DNA from: an uncultured Winogradskyella sp.
GTDB lineage: Bacteria > Bacteroidota > Bacteroidia > Flavobacteriales > Flavobacteriaceae
DNA length: 64,000 bases
NCBI RefSeq assembly: GCF_947495255.1
Contig: NZ_CANLYI010000006.1
Coordinates: forward strand, 310,001-374,000
Direction of reading: 5' to 3'
The notes beneath the pieces were generated by a model, which was given only the letters and a program-made list of their open reading frames with translations, was not told where the DNA came from and made no database searches. How positions within the stretch are numbered: the first letter of the stretch is position 1; the number at the start of each line of letters is the position of its first letter. This document shows, in pieces, positions 25,304 to 34,565 of the stretch. Position numbers and translations under genes: made by a program.

Positions 25304-25978
25304 TTACTTGAATGTTACGATATCTTCAAAATTACGTCTTGATTTTCCAAATTCTGGATCCGCTTTTCTATACCCAAAAGCAACCATAAATGATAAACCA
25401 TATTTATCTGTATCTACGCCGAATTTTTCTTTTAATAACGCTTCTGCTTTTTCTTGATGGAAACCTTCAATTGGACAAGAATCAATTCCTGTTAAAGCAG
25501 CAGCTGTCATCATATTTCCTAAAGCAATGTAAGTTTGTTTAGAAGACCAATCGAATAACTTTTTATCGGTATCTAAATCGAAATCACGCTCTTGAAACTC
25601 TCTGTAAAATGTAGAATACATATCAATAACTTCTTGTGGTAATTGTTTTACATCCTTCATCATGTGCATAATATATTCTGAATCATGTTTAACCATAGGT
25701 GCTTTCATACTTAAACCTAATACAAAATGACTAGCAGTATCCAATTTTAAAGGTGCTCCCCAAGCAACAGGTTTTAATAACTCACGTAATTCTTTATCCT
25801 GAACTACGATAAAATGCCAAGGCTCGAAACCAAATGAACTTGGTGATAAATGTGCTGTTTCTAGGATGAATTTCATATCCACATCTGAAACCTTTTTAGT
25901 GGCATCAAATTCCTTTGTTGCATGTCTAAAATTGAAAGCGTTTAATATATCTTCTTTTGCAAAGTTTGGTGTATTCAT
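25304..25978 (-). CDS. NfsB-like NAD(P)H-dependent nitroreductase
   Basis: A 224-residue FMN flavoprotein of the nitroreductase family. Signatures are FRHATKEFDATKKVSD (FMN phosphate region), LSPSSFGFEPWHFIVV, and ALTGIDSCPIEGFHQEKAE near residue 165. Such enzymes reduce nitroaromatics, quinones and other electrophiles in the cytosol. It heads a two-gene unit with the MDR gene. A candidate -7 box lies at 26014. Confidence 0.9.
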   Translation of the reverse strand: MNTPNFAKEDILNAFNFRHATKEFDATKKVSDVDMKFILETAHLSPSSFGFEPWHFIVVQDKELRELLKPVAWGAPLKLDTASHFVLGLSMKAPMVKHDSEYIMHMMKDVKQLPQEVIDMYSTFYREFQERDFDLDTDKKLFDWSSKQTYIALGNMMTAAALTGIDSCPIEGFHQEKAEALLKEKFGVDTDKYGLSFMVAFGYRKADPEFGKSRRNFEDIVTFK

Positions 25979-26013
25979 TTTATATGTTTTAATGATTAGT
26001 TTTAAATTTGATA

Positions 26014-26021
26014 CAAAGATA
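26014..26021 (-). promoter_or_regulatory. candidate -7 box of the nitroreductase/MDR unit
   Basis: The minus strand reads TATCTTTG, a full TAnnTTTG match, 36 bases before the nitroreductase ATG. No -33 TTTG is evident. Confidence 0.45.
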
Positions 26022-26191
26022 AAACCACTACACAGGTAAATTGAAGTATAAAAAAAGGTGAATTAGGTATAAATGGAGGTTTTAGACTTTAAAAAACATA
26101 AATATTTCTTAATTTTAATAAAATAACCCGACTATAGCCAATCATTTATACTTTTAAAACCATCGTAATCCTTTATTAATACCAAAAAATA

Positions 26192-26821
26192 TTACTGAAC
26201 CCATCTAAAGGTTAAGTTAATTCTTGGTAGAATAGGTTTTACTGTTTTAGGGATTTTGTGTTTCCAGTTTTCTTGTGTAGCACCTTGCATTATTAGCATG
26301 CTACCATGGGTTAACGGAATTTCGATACGTTTTAAATCCTTACGTGTGGCGTGTTTTAACTGAAACGGTCGTGTGGCTCCTAAAGTTACCGATCCAATTA
26401 CCGTGTTTTTACGTTTACCGACTTCATAATCTTGATGCCAATCTACACTATCCTTTCCGTCGCGATAATAATTAAGTAAGCAGCGTGTAAACTTGACATC
26501 GACCTCCTGCTCTATACGTTCCTTGATTTTAATTAATTCTGCAGTCCAAGGACGTAACTTTGCTGTTTTTCCAACATAAGCAACTTCTAAATCCGTATCA
26601 CCATACCATGCTGTAAGTCTAGGTAAATCTATTTGCTTACCATAAATAGTCATTTGGTCCTGCTCCCAAGTTGTATTATTTAATAGACTTGTATATAAGG
26701 CATTACTTTCTTCTATGCTGAAGAAATTTTCGAATAAAGTAACATCTGCACCTGGTAAATCAAATACTGTTTTTACGACCTGATCTGTAGAAAATAAGTT
26801 AGATTGATTAAACACATCCAT
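26192..26821 (-). CDS. alkB: AlkB-like DNA/RNA demethylase
   Basis: A 209-residue 2OG-Fe(II) dioxygenase of the AlkB family. Iron ligands are H129 and D131 in WHQDYE and H188 in NWKHKIP; R200 and R206 (PRINLTFR) are the 2-oxoglutarate and nucleotide-flip arginines. The substrate lid reads LPRLTAWYGD. It repairs N-alkylated bases such as 1-meA and 3-meC. The length matches the short bacterial group close to eukaryotic ALKBH2/3. It appears monocistronic. Confidence 0.93.
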   Translation of the reverse strand: MDVFNQSNLFSTDQVVKTVFDLPGADVTLFENFFSIEESNALYTSLLNNTTWEQDQMTIYGKQIDLPRLTAWYGDTDLEVAYVGKTAKLRPWTAELIKIKERIEQEVDVKFTRCLLNYYRDGKDSVDWHQDYEVGKRKNTVIGSVTLGATRPFQLKHATRKDLKRIEIPLTHGSMLIMQGATQENWKHKIPKTVKPILPRINLTFRWVQ

Positions 26822-26875
26822 ACTTTTATTGTTTATATATTAATCGAAAAAAGGGCTAAAAACTTACAGTAATTA

Positions 26876-28381
26876 CTACTTTGTTTTACTAGGTATTGCT
26901 GTGTTTTTCCTTAGGTCTTTAACAAAAAGAATCAACATAATTATAATAAAGAAAGCGAACGGTAAAGACGTGATTATTAGTAAACGTTGTACTGCTTCTA
27001 AAACATTGATATCAGCCTTAATATTACCCAACAATACTAAAGCTATGGTTGCTAATAAAATAAAAATAGACCAGATAACACGATGTGCTTTACTTGGATT
27101 TTTAGCGCCTTTATCTGTAAACATACTTAATACAAATACTGTCGAATCTACAGAAGTAATTAAAAAGCTGATCAATAATATAATTGAAGTTATGTTTAAA
27201 AATGTCGCAAACGGATAATGTTCAAAGAATACAAAAATGGAAGAAAATACGTTGCTAAATTCATTATTATAAGTTCCCCATTCTTCTATTAATTGAAAGG
27301 CAGAGGTTCCGAAAACGGAAAACCAGAAAAAAGTCCCCAAAGACGGAATGATTAAAACTCCTAATAGCAGTTGTCTAATGGTACGACCTTTAGAAATACG
27401 CGCAATAAATATACCTGTAAATGGTGCCCAAGCCAACCAAAAGGCCCAATAGTAAAAGGTCCAACCGGTTAAGAATTCTAAACCAGGATTATAATCGCCA
27501 AGCGCTAAACTCATTGGCACAAAATCGATTATATAATGATATGTAGATGTGAAAAATGCTATTAATATTTGTTTTACATCACTAGTAAAAAAGATAAACA
27601 ACAAGATGGCAAAAGTGACAATGATATTTAGGTTCGAGAATATTTTAATCCCTTTATTAACACCTTGCCAAGCAGAATAACAAGCCACAGTAGAAATAAA
27701 CACACATAGCAAAATTGTAGTTATTAGTCCAAAATCTTGATTTGAAATATGATTTAAACCACCATTAATCTGCGTTGTTCCTAATCCAATTGCAGCCACC
27801 AAACCAAAGACAGTCGTTATAATAGTTATAACATCTACACTGTTTTTTAAGGTCTTACTTTTAACATCGTCTTCTATAGTTGCGCTTATTCTTACCTTCT
27901 TTTTCTTGACGTGCAAGGCGTAACCAACAATTACTGCAAAAAGTCCATAAAAAGCCCATGCTGTAAGTCCCCATTGATAAAACGTAAACTCTAAAGCGAC
28001 GGTTTGTGCAGATAAACCAGAAGTAAAAGGCGGATTTTGTTGCATAAAAACAGGCTCTTGCACTGCTCTTAATAAAATACCAGATCCCATTCCTGCACTA
28101 TAAAGCATAGCCGTCCAAGACCATAAAGAGTATTCTGGTTTAGACGATGGTTTCCCGAGTTTTATTCGTCCATATTTTGAAAACGCAATTAACAAAAGCG
28201 CTAAAACACAACCAAAACCTAAATACAGATAAAAATACCCAAAATAGTTCCTTACCCATAATGAAGCACTTTCAATAGCATTATAACTAGCTTCCGTAGC
28301 AAAAAACACAACCAATGTACACGCAAATATGATACTTACTGATATTGATAAAATGGTGTGTTTTTTAAGGTGTTTAAACAT
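26876..28381 (-). CDS. BCCT-family betaine/choline/carnitine transporter
   Basis: A 501-residue inner-membrane protein with about twelve transmembrane segments. The substrate-site Trp-rich helix reads FYYWAFWLAWAPFTGIFIA (near residue 305) followed by RISKGRTIRQ, the family signature. MLYSAGMGSGILLRAVQEP carries the Gly-rich TM3 motif. It imports a quaternary amine, most likely glycine betaine, for osmoprotection. The short C-terminal tail lacks a long osmosensing domain. The neighbours do not narrow the substrate. Confidence 0.9.
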   Translation of the reverse strand: MFKHLKKHTILSISVSIIFACTLVVFFATEASYNAIESASLWVRNYFGYFYLYLGFGCVLALLLIAFSKYGRIKLGKPSSKPEYSLWSWTAMLYSAGMGSGILLRAVQEPVFMQQNPPFTSGLSAQTVALEFTFYQWGLTAWAFYGLFAVIVGYALHVKKKKVRISATIEDDVKSKTLKNSVDVITIITTVFGLVAAIGLGTTQINGGLNHISNQDFGLITTILLCVFISTVACYSAWQGVNKGIKIFSNLNIIVTFAILLFIFFTSDVKQILIAFFTSTYHYIIDFVPMSLALGDYNPGLEFLTGWTFYYWAFWLAWAPFTGIFIARISKGRTIRQLLLGVLIIPSLGTFFWFSVFGTSAFQLIEEWGTYNNEFSNVFSSIFVFFEHYPFATFLNITSIILLISFLITSVDSTVFVLSMFTDKGAKNPSKAHRVIWSIFILLATIALVLLGNIKADINVLEAVQRLLIITSLPFAFFIIIMLILFVKDLRKNTAIPSKTK

Positions 28382-28404
28382 TAAAGGAGTTTTGATTTAT
28401 TCAA

Positions 28405-28440
28405 AAATAGGGATTAGATTTCAAATCTTAATCCCTATTT
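28405..28440 (-). terminator. intrinsic terminator of the ABM monooxygenase gene
   Basis: AAATAGGGATTAGATTT (28405-28421) and 28423-28440 are complementary apart from one bulged base, giving a very stable stem. The minus strand continues TTTTTG. It ends the gene at 28465 before the BCCT gene. Confidence 0.85.
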
Positions 28441-28464
28441 ATTGTTCTACAACCGTTCTATTTT

Positions 28465-28764
28465 TTAATTTACAGTTTCAGTCATTTCATTTAAAATAAA
28501 TTCGTCAACCTTGCCTTCTGTTACTTTTAAATAATGCGCTAAATATTTATTACCCATATGTTTTTGCCATAACTCACGATTAACCCATTTTTCATGAAAT
28601 ATAAAGAAGTTTGGATTGTCATTATCCTGATTTAAATCATAACTTATATTACCTTCTTCGGCTCTAGTCACATCTAAAAGTTTTAATAATTCTGCTTTTA
28701 CAAAATCTCTATGCTGCTCTTTAACTAAAATTCTTGCAACAATTGTTAAATACGATTTCTTCAT
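28465..28764 (-). CDS. YgiN-like quinol/antibiotic-biosynthesis monooxygenase
   Basis: A 99-residue ABM-domain protein. KSYLTIVARILVKEQHRDFVKAEL begins it, with EEGNISYDLNQDNDNPNFFIFHEKW in the middle, all typical of single-domain YgiN-type proteins that oxidise quinols or act as small dimeric cofactor-free oxygenases. It is divergent from an AraC-family gene 186 bases away, which may control it. Confidence 0.88.
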   Translation of the reverse strand: MKKSYLTIVARILVKEQHRDFVKAELLKLLDVTRAEEGNISYDLNQDNDNPNFFIFHEKWVNRELWQKHMGNKYLAHYLKVTEGKVDEFILNEMTETVN

Positions 28765-28809
28765 AAGTATAATATTTAGATGTATTCAAGATTAGTCTTA
28801 AATACAATA

Positions 28810-28817
28810 CAAAGATA
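28810..28817 (-). promoter_or_regulatory. candidate -7 box of the ABM gene
   Basis: The minus strand reads TATCTTTG, matching TAnnTTTG, 46 bases before the ATG at 28764. No -33 match is evident, as might be expected of an activator-dependent promoter beside an AraC gene. Confidence 0.45.
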
Positions 28818-28914
28818 TCATCAGACACACCCCTTTTAATGTACTTTAAATGGATAATTATGTAGATATAAAGGTTAGAAACATAGAATTATAGGTTGAT
28901 ATTTCTTTTTTCTC

Positions 28915-28922
28915 TAAATTTG
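28915..28922 (+). promoter_or_regulatory. candidate -7 box of the AraC-family gene
   Basis: TAAATTTG matches TAnnTTTG, 28 bases before the ATG at 28951. GTTG at 28895-28898 lies 16 bases upstream and could be a short-spaced -33 element. Confidence 0.5.
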
Positions 28923-28950
28923 AATAGAATTTGTAACAAAACAAACCATA

Positions 28951-29835
28951 ATGCAAGTAATTGAAGCGTATAAACCTTTTGAAATACAAGAAATAGAATT
29001 AACCGATTGGAAACAACGTCCTATTAAAAACAATTTTTTCGAATTGGTTTTAATTAAAAATGGCGAAGGATTTCAATGTATAAATTATAATGACTATACC
29101 TATACTAAAGGAAGTATGTTCTTATTACCACCATTGAAATGCCATTCTTTTACCATAGAAAAACCTACTCAATTTGTATTTTTAAAATTTACGGATTCAT
29201 TTTTTAAAAATATAAATAGAATAAATATTGATCGAAACGAATGGTTTAAAGAGGCTTCCTATATTTTGTCTAACTACAACCAGTTACCTGGTGATATTAT
29301 AAAAAATGAAATAGATAGAAATCATTTAGAAAGTTTAATCGCTATGATTTTGCAAGAATCAAGAAACTATGGAGACTCATCTATTAATTTAGTAACTAGC
29401 TTAATGACTAGTGTTTTAGAAATATTAATTAGAAACATTAAAAAGAGTAGCTATTTTGAATTACCTAAAAATAATTCGGATGATAGAATTACAAAAATGT
29501 TAACCTACATTAATGAAAACATTGATAAAACAGAACTACTTAAAGTTGAAAATTTAGCCGATGTTTTTATGATGTCTCCAACGTATGTTAGCGAGTTTTT
29601 TAAGAAACAAGTACGTATGTCTCTAAGGGAATATATTATTAAAGCAAAACTGAAATTGGTAGAAATACGTTTGTTAAATTCCGATTTTACACTAACACAA
29701 ATCGCGGATGAATTAGGTTTTACTGACGTTAGCCATTTATCTAAAACTTTTAAACGATATGTAGGAACCTCCATTCGTGAATTTAAAAACAAAGGAGAAT
29801 ACATGTTGTTAAAGCGCAATGCATGTGCGAGTTAA
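28951..29835 (+). CDS. AraC-family transcriptional regulator
   Basis: A 294-residue regulator. Residues about 20-100 form a cupin-type ligand-binding fold (GSMFLLPPLKCHSFTIEKPTQ) and residues about 185-285 hold two helix-turn-helix units (VENLADVFMMSPTYVSEFFKK and LTQIADELGFTDVSHLSKTFKRYVG). It is divergent from the ABM monooxygenase gene, its most likely target. Confidence 0.9.
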   Translation: MQVIEAYKPFEIQEIELTDWKQRPIKNNFFELVLIKNGEGFQCINYNDYTYTKGSMFLLPPLKCHSFTIEKPTQFVFLKFTDSFFKNINRINIDRNEWFKEASYILSNYNQLPGDIIKNEIDRNHLESLIAMILQESRNYGDSSINLVTSLMTSVLEILIRNIKKSSYFELPKNNSDDRITKMLTYINENIDKTELLKVENLADVFMMSPTYVSEFFKKQVRMSLREYIIKAKLKLVEIRLLNSDFTLTQIADELGFTDVSHLSKTFKRYVGTSIREFKNKGEYMLLKRNACAS

Positions 29836-29965
29836 AAATTCTAAAACGATTATTCAAATACAAGAACCACATCTTGTAGAAGCCATCGCACCTGTGTTAT
29901 TGGCAATTACTAATTGCAGAACTACTGTTACCAAAGTAAAAGTAGAAATAATTGAATGGTTTTAA
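29819..29965 (+). CDS. possible small ORF overlapping the end of the AraC gene
   Basis: A 48-codon frame from ATG at 29819 to TAA at 29965 that overlaps the AraC gene by 17 bases in another frame. It encodes MHVRVKNSKTIIQIQEPH followed by a hydrophobic stretch (EAIAPVLLAITN) and ends IIEWF. There is no recognised domain. It may be a genuine small protein, a decayed fragment, or chance. It fills most of the 133-base gap before the convergent histidine-kinase gene. Confidence 0.25.
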   Translation: MHVRVKNSKTIIQIQEPHLVEAIAPVLLAITNCRTTVTKVKVEIIEWF

Positions 29966-29968
29966 AAA

Positions 29969-31312
29969 CTAGTTATCTTTTACAAAGGTAAAATAGAACG
30001 TAGTTCCTATACCCTCTTCACTTTCTAACCAAATAGAACCTTTATAAAAAGTAATAATCTTTTTAACGATTGATAACCCAATTCCCGAAGAAGAACCAGT
30101 ACTTTCTAGTTTCGTAAATACCTTGAATATTTGATCGAAATAATTTGAATTAATACCAATCCCATTGTCTTTTACAAAAAATTCGTAACTATCACTTTTT
30201 TCAGTAAACCCAACTTCAATCGTTCCGTTATCTTTATCACTATACTTTATAGCATTTTGAATTAAATTCTGAAACACTTGCTTAAATCGCCAAGCATTAC
30301 CATTAATACTAGGAAGATTTTCTTGAATTGTTACTTTGGTAGTACTAGGAATTAGCATGGTTTGAAGCACTTCTTCTATCATGACATTAAAATCAATAAG
30401 AAAGTCTTGTGATTCTAATTTAGTAATGGTAGAATAATCTAAAATACCTTTTATTAAAAAATCCATTTTTTCCACATTAAACAATACTTGGTTTAAAGGA
30501 TAAAGGTCTTTTTCTTCCAATTTATCCTTGTTATCATCCATAAACCAACCAACTAAGGTGTGAATATTAATAAGTGGTGCTTTTAAATCATGAGACACAA
30601 CATGAGCATATTCATTTAACTGCTCATTTTGAAATGATAAATTTTGTAATAATTCTTCTTTCTTCTGTTCTTGTGCTTTTATTTTTTCCTCCTGCTCTTT
30701 TCTCTGAAGTACGTTTACCAACATGTTTGCAAAAACGAAAAGTATATCCTTTTCATTATCATTATACTTATTGATTTTTTTTACTGAGTCGAAACCTACA
30801 AACCCAATCAGCTCATTGTTTTTTATTTTCGGAATAACAATTAAACTTTTAATGCCTTGTGGCTCTAAAATAGCACGCAAACCAAATTCTCCATCATCAG
30901 GCAGCAGACTTACATCTTCTACATAAAAAGCCTCTCCTTTTTTGTGCGCATCTAACCAATGCGTAATATAATCTATTGGTATGTTTTGTAAATTATCTAA
31001 TTCTGGTTCAATACCTTCAGCACACCATTCATAAGTGTTAGAAGTTGTGTTATTTACAAAATCATAAGAAAAAATATAACTTCTATCCGATTCTACAAAT
31101 TCTCCAATCTGTTGCAATGATTCTCTAATTAACGTATCTATATCAGATAAATCAGAATTAATATATTGTGTAGAAATGCTAATGAGAAGTTCTTGAAAAC
31201 GTAATTGTCTTTCAATAATTTTATCTTTTTCTACCTGACTAAAATCACTGTTATTCTGAGATTTTTGAGATTCAGAATTCTTATTAATATCCTCTAAGTT
31301 TTGTTTTTCCAT
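29969..31312 (-). CDS. GAF-domain sensor histidine kinase (orphan)
   Basis: A 447-residue cytosolic kinase with no membrane segment. Residues about 35-205 are a GAF domain, then a coiled coil (KAQEQKKEELLQNLSFQ). The dimerisation helix with the phospho-acceptor is YAHVVSHDLKAPLIN (His near residue 240). The catalytic domain has FQNLIQNAIKYSD (N box), VKDNGIGI (G1), FKVFTKLES (F) and GSSSGIGLSIVKKI (G2). No response regulator is adjacent. The GAF ligand is unknown. Its upstream region shares the 310-base gap with the tetR operon. Confidence 0.9.
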   Translation of the reverse strand: MEKQNLEDINKNSESQKSQNNSDFSQVEKDKIIERQLRFQELLISISTQYINSDLSDIDTLIRESLQQIGEFVESDRSYIFSYDFVNNTTSNTYEWCAEGIEPELDNLQNIPIDYITHWLDAHKKGEAFYVEDVSLLPDDGEFGLRAILEPQGIKSLIVIPKIKNNELIGFVGFDSVKKINKYNDNEKDILFVFANMLVNVLQRKEQEEKIKAQEQKKEELLQNLSFQNEQLNEYAHVVSHDLKAPLINIHTLVGWFMDDNKDKLEEKDLYPLNQVLFNVEKMDFLIKGILDYSTITKLESQDFLIDFNVMIEEVLQTMLIPSTTKVTIQENLPSINGNAWRFKQVFQNLIQNAIKYSDKDNGTIEVGFTEKSDSYEFFVKDNGIGINSNYFDQIFKVFTKLESTGSSSGIGLSIVKKIITFYKGSIWLESEEGIGTTFYFTFVKDN

Positions 31313-31576
31313 TTGATAATTAATGATTTAAGGCAGAAATTCAGTTTGCTTTCGAAATATACTATATTGATTATAATAATAAAAATTTAGATTAATAAAT
31401 CAGCTTCACATTCTTAATAATTATTCCTAACCACTTCTTTTTTAACGGTTTTAGATTTTAAAATAAGTGCTTTATTATTGCATGTGTGCTAATATCGGGA
31501 CCTAGAGTGCACTGTATTCTTTCACTTCTATTTCAAATTTCATTTTGTTAATTATAAAGCTTTGTTAAAAAAAGAA

Positions 31577-31586
31577 TGAACGTTCA
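31577..31586. promoter_or_regulatory. TetR-type operator
   Basis: The core palindrome TGAACGTTCA lies at 31577-31586. The flanks extend the symmetry to 14 bases (AATGAAC / GTTCACT) with one mismatch. It sits 9 bases upstream of the -7 box of the tetR operon, where a bound repressor would block transcription. Autoregulation is inferred from position and from the common form of TetR-family operators. Confidence 0.7.
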
Positions 31587-31595
31587 CTTTTATTG

Positions 31596-31603
31596 TATAT
31601 TTG
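31596..31603 (+). promoter_or_regulatory. -7 box of the tetR operon
   Basis: TATATTTG fits TAnnTTTG, 20 bases before the preferred ATG at 31623. This makes a TTG at 31593 an unlikely start, because it lies within the promoter. Confidence 0.6.
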
Positions 31604-31622
31604 TACAAGAATTACAATAAAA

Positions 31623-32207
31623 ATGGCAAAACTTCAAAAAAGTATAGACAAACGTAATGCGTTGGTAAAAGCAACAATCGAGTTGGTTAACAACAACGGT
31701 TTTCATGCTACACCAATGAGTAAAATAGCTAAAATGGCTAACGTTTCTCCTGCTACAATTTATTTATATTTTGAAAACAAACAGGATTTAGTAAATCAAA
31801 CCTATATAGAAGTAAAAGCAGAATATACAAAGTATGCTTTTGAGAATTTTGATACCACATTATCTGTTGAAGCTGGTTTTGAACACATCTGGAAACGCAT
31901 TGCAGATTTTAAACTAAAGGAGTGTGAAAACGCTATGTTTTTAGCCCAATGTGATAATACACCAATGATTGATGAGGAAAGTAGACAACAAGGTATTAAA
32001 CACTTACAACCACTACTCGACCTTTGGGCTCGTGGTAAAAAAGAAGGTATTATTAAACCCTTATCAGATTACCTTTTGTATGCGTATTCTATAAATCCAT
32101 TATCATTTTTAATGATTAATCAAAAACGCGGCACTTTTCAATTAGATAAAACACATTTAGAAGAAGCCTATCAATCTGCTTGGAGCAGTATTAAAGCGTG
32201 TAAATAA
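31623..32207 (+). CDS. TetR/AcrR-family transcriptional repressor
   Basis: A 194-residue repressor. The N-terminal helix-turn-helix spans about residues 8-55 (ATIELVNNNGFHATPMSKIA and NVSPATIYLYFENKQDLVN). The rest is the helical ligand-binding domain, with Cys at LKECENAMFLAQCD that could sense electrophiles, as in NemR; that point is inference. It heads an operon of oxidoreductases and has a matching palindrome upstream, so it very likely represses its own operon. Confidence 0.9.
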   Translation: MAKLQKSIDKRNALVKATIELVNNNGFHATPMSKIAKMANVSPATIYLYFENKQDLVNQTYIEVKAEYTKYAFENFDTTLSVEAGFEHIWKRIADFKLKECENAMFLAQCDNTPMIDEESRQQGIKHLQPLLDLWARGKKEGIIKPLSDYLLYAYSINPLSFLMINQKRGTFQLDKTHLEEAYQSAWSSIKACK

Positions 32208-32208
32208 C

Positions 32209-32874
32209 ATGAAAAAGACAGCAATAGTATTAGGTGCAACTGGATTAACTGGAGGTATTTTACTCCAAAAATTAATTGAAGACAAGAACTACCTGAGTAT
32301 CAAATTATTTTCACGTTCCAAAATTGAAGGTTTACCATCTAAAGTCTCACAATATATTGGTGATTTACTAAATCTGGAGCAATTTAAAGCAGATTTTAAA
32401 GCAGACGAAGTCTACTGTTCCATTGGTACAACCAAAGCAAAAACACCAGATAAAGAGGTTTACAAACAAATAGATTATGGTATTCCTGTTGCTGCTGCAA
32501 AGCTTTCAAAAGAAAACAAAATTGATACCTTTTTAGTGGTTTCAGCATTAGGAGCAAATGCAAATAGTAGCGTTTTTTACAATAAAACTAAAGGCGAAAT
32601 GGAACGCGATGTACAAAAGCAAAACATTAAAAACACCTTTATTTTTAGACCTTCTTTAATTGGAGGCGAACGTAAAGAACAACGTACGCTAGAAAAAATA
32701 GGGTTAGCCATTTTTAAAGTGATTCAACCTTTATTTTTAGGAAGACTTAAGCAATACAGAATCACAGAACCAAATGATATTGCGCAAGCCATGATTAATT
32801 TAGCCAATAGTACAAGTCATGCCGAAGTCATTATCACTTCAAACGATATAAAAAGAATTACAAAACACATATAA
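32209..32874 (+). CDS. NAD(P)H-binding atypical SDR (HTATIP2/TIP30-like)
   Basis: A 221-residue Rossmann protein that starts one base after the tetR stop codon. VLGATGLTGGILLQKL is the dinucleotide motif; VYCSIGTTKAKTPDK and FNTKGEMERD-like YNKTKGEMERDV carry the catalytic region, and TFIFRPSLIGGERKE follows. It resembles nucleoside-diphosphate-sugar-epimerase-like proteins of the TIP30 type. Substrate unknown; a redox role fits the operon. Confidence 0.85.
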   Translation: MKKTAIVLGATGLTGGILLQKLIEDKNYLSIKLFSRSKIEGLPSKVSQYIGDLLNLEQFKADFKADEVYCSIGTTKAKTPDKEVYKQIDYGIPVAAAKLSKENKIDTFLVVSALGANANSSVFYNKTKGEMERDVQKQNIKNTFIFRPSLIGGERKEQRTLEKIGLAIFKVIQPLFLGRLKQYRITEPNDIAQAMINLANSTSHAEVIITSNDIKRITKHI

Positions 32875-32892
32875 TAAAACACAATTGAACAT

Positions 32893-33525
32893 ATGGAATT
32901 ATTAGATAAATTAAAGTGGAGATACGCAGCAAAAGCAATGAATGGTAAAAAAGTTGCTGAAGATAAAATAGAACGTATTTTAGAAGCTGCTCGTTTAGCA
33001 CCAACATCAAGTGGATTGCAACCTTTCGAGATTTTTGTAATAAAAAATCAAGACGTAAAAGAAAAAATTAAACCAGTAGCTTGGAACCAATCTGTAATTA
33101 CAGACTGTTCTCACCTATTAGTTTTTGCAGCTTGGGACACTTATACTGCAGAGCGTATTAACCACATGTTTGATTTAACAAATGAAATTAGAGGATTTGA
33201 AAACGAAGGATGGGAAAATTACCGTCAAATGTTATTAAGTTCTTACCCACAAAAAGATGCCGAAGAAAACTTTAATCATGCTGCAAAACAAGCCTACATT
33301 GCGTTTGCAGAAGCTTTAACTGCTGCTGCTTTTGAAGGCGTTGATGCAACTCCTTTAGAAGGTTTTGATCCTTCTGCTGTAGATGAAATTTTAGGCTTAC
33401 GCGACAAAGGATTGCGTAGTGCGGTAATGTTACCAATTGGTTACAGAAAAGAAGATGAAGATTGGTTAGTAAACTTAGTAAAGGTTAGAAAACCTATGAA
33501 AGAATTAGTGACTGTAATTGAATAA
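32893..33525 (+). CDS. NAD(P)H-dependent nitroreductase
   Basis: A 210-residue FMN enzyme of the nitroreductase family and a distant paralogue of the gene at 25304. It has KWRYAAKAMNGKKVAED, LAPTSSGLQPFEIFVI and AAFEGVDATPLEGFDPSA. It should reduce quinones, nitro compounds or other electrophiles. Third gene of the TetR operon, 18 bases after its neighbour. Confidence 0.9.
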   Translation: MELLDKLKWRYAAKAMNGKKVAEDKIERILEAARLAPTSSGLQPFEIFVIKNQDVKEKIKPVAWNQSVITDCSHLLVFAAWDTYTAERINHMFDLTNEIRGFENEGWENYRQMLLSSYPQKDAEENFNHAAKQAYIAFAEALTAAAFEGVDATPLEGFDPSAVDEILGLRDKGLRSAVMLPIGYRKEDEDWLVNLVKVRKPMKELVTVIE

Positions 33526-33536
33526 ATAAAATAGCT

Positions 33537-34535
33537 ATGAGAAAGACAATTTTATTAAATAACAGACCAAAAGGAAAACCTACAGTTTCAAATTTTGAAT
33601 TTGTTACAGAGGATGCTGAACTTACAATTTCTGAAGGTGAAATCCTTTTAGAAGCAGCCTACGTATCTGTAGATCCTTATTTAAGAGGACGAATGAGCGA
33701 TGCCAAATCTTACATTCCTCCTTTTGAGTTAAACAAACCTGTACATTCTGGTGTTGTTGCAAAAGTAATTGCTTCCAAAAACGAAAAATTTACTAAAGGC
33801 GATTACGTTTCTGGTATGTTAAACTGGTCGACGCAACAAATCTCGAATGGTGAAGGTTTAAATAAAGTAGATGGTTCTAAAGCACCTTTAAGCACCTATT
33901 TAGGTGTTTTAGGAATGACAGGATTAACGGCTTATTTAGGGTTAACACAAATTGGTAAACCTAAAGCTGGCGAAACAATTGTAGTGTCTGGAGCTGCTGG
34001 AGCTGTTGGTAGTGTTGTTGGACAAATAGCAAAAATATTAGGACTCCATGTTATTGGTATTGCTGGAACAGATGAAAAAATTAACATGTTAAAAAGCGAA
34101 TTTGGCTTTGATGCAGGAATCAATTACAACACTAGCAAAGACATTAATGCAGACCTTAAAAAATTAACTCCAAATGGCGTTGATATTTATTTTGATAATG
34201 TTGGAGGACCAATTTCGGATGCTGTATTGTTTAACATTAATCGTTTTGCACGTATTATAATTTGTGGCGCAATTTCGGTTTATAATGAAACCGAATTACC
34301 AACAAGCCTAAGCGTACAACCTTTCTTAGTTAAGAATAGTGCTTTAATGCAAGGATTTATTGTCTCAAATTATGCAGATAAATTCCCAGAAGCTATGCAG
34401 CATTTAGCTGGTTGGTTAGCTGAAGGAAAATTAAAATACACCGAAACTATAGTAGAAGGTTTTGATAATATTCCAAATGCTTTTATCGATTTATTTGAAG
34501 GTAAAAACAAAGGGAAAATGATAGTTAAAATTTAG
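33537..34535 (+). CDS. NADP-dependent MDR double-bond reductase (CurA-like)
   Basis: A 332-residue medium-chain reductase of the leukotriene-B4-dehydrogenase/CurA group. It starts with RKTILLNNRPKGKPT, and has SVDPYLRGRMSD, GMTGLTAYLGLTQIGKP, VVSGAAGAVGSVVGQIAKI and YFDNVGGPISDAV. These are NADPH-dependent reducers of alpha,beta-unsaturated carbonyls and lack zinc. It lies 11 bases after the nitroreductase gene. Confidence 0.9.
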   Translation: MRKTILLNNRPKGKPTVSNFEFVTEDAELTISEGEILLEAAYVSVDPYLRGRMSDAKSYIPPFELNKPVHSGVVAKVIASKNEKFTKGDYVSGMLNWSTQQISNGEGLNKVDGSKAPLSTYLGVLGMTGLTAYLGLTQIGKPKAGETIVVSGAAGAVGSVVGQIAKILGLHVIGIAGTDEKINMLKSEFGFDAGINYNTSKDINADLKKLTPNGVDIYFDNVGGPISDAVLFNINRFARIIICGAISVYNETELPTSLSVQPFLVKNSALMQGFIVSNYADKFPEAMQHLAGWLAEGKLKYTETIVEGFDNIPNAFIDLFEGKNKGKMIVKI

Positions 34536-34565
34536 ATTTTAATAATTTTAAAAAAGAAAAAGAAG

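Larger units (their letters stand above)
31313..31622. other. intergenic region between divergent kinase and tetR genes
   Basis: 310 bases without a gene. The right end holds the TetR-type palindrome (31577) and a -7 box (31596). Near the left end the minus strand has TATATTTC, one base off TAnnTTTG, a possible kinase promoter. I see nothing structured in the middle. Confidence 0.6.
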
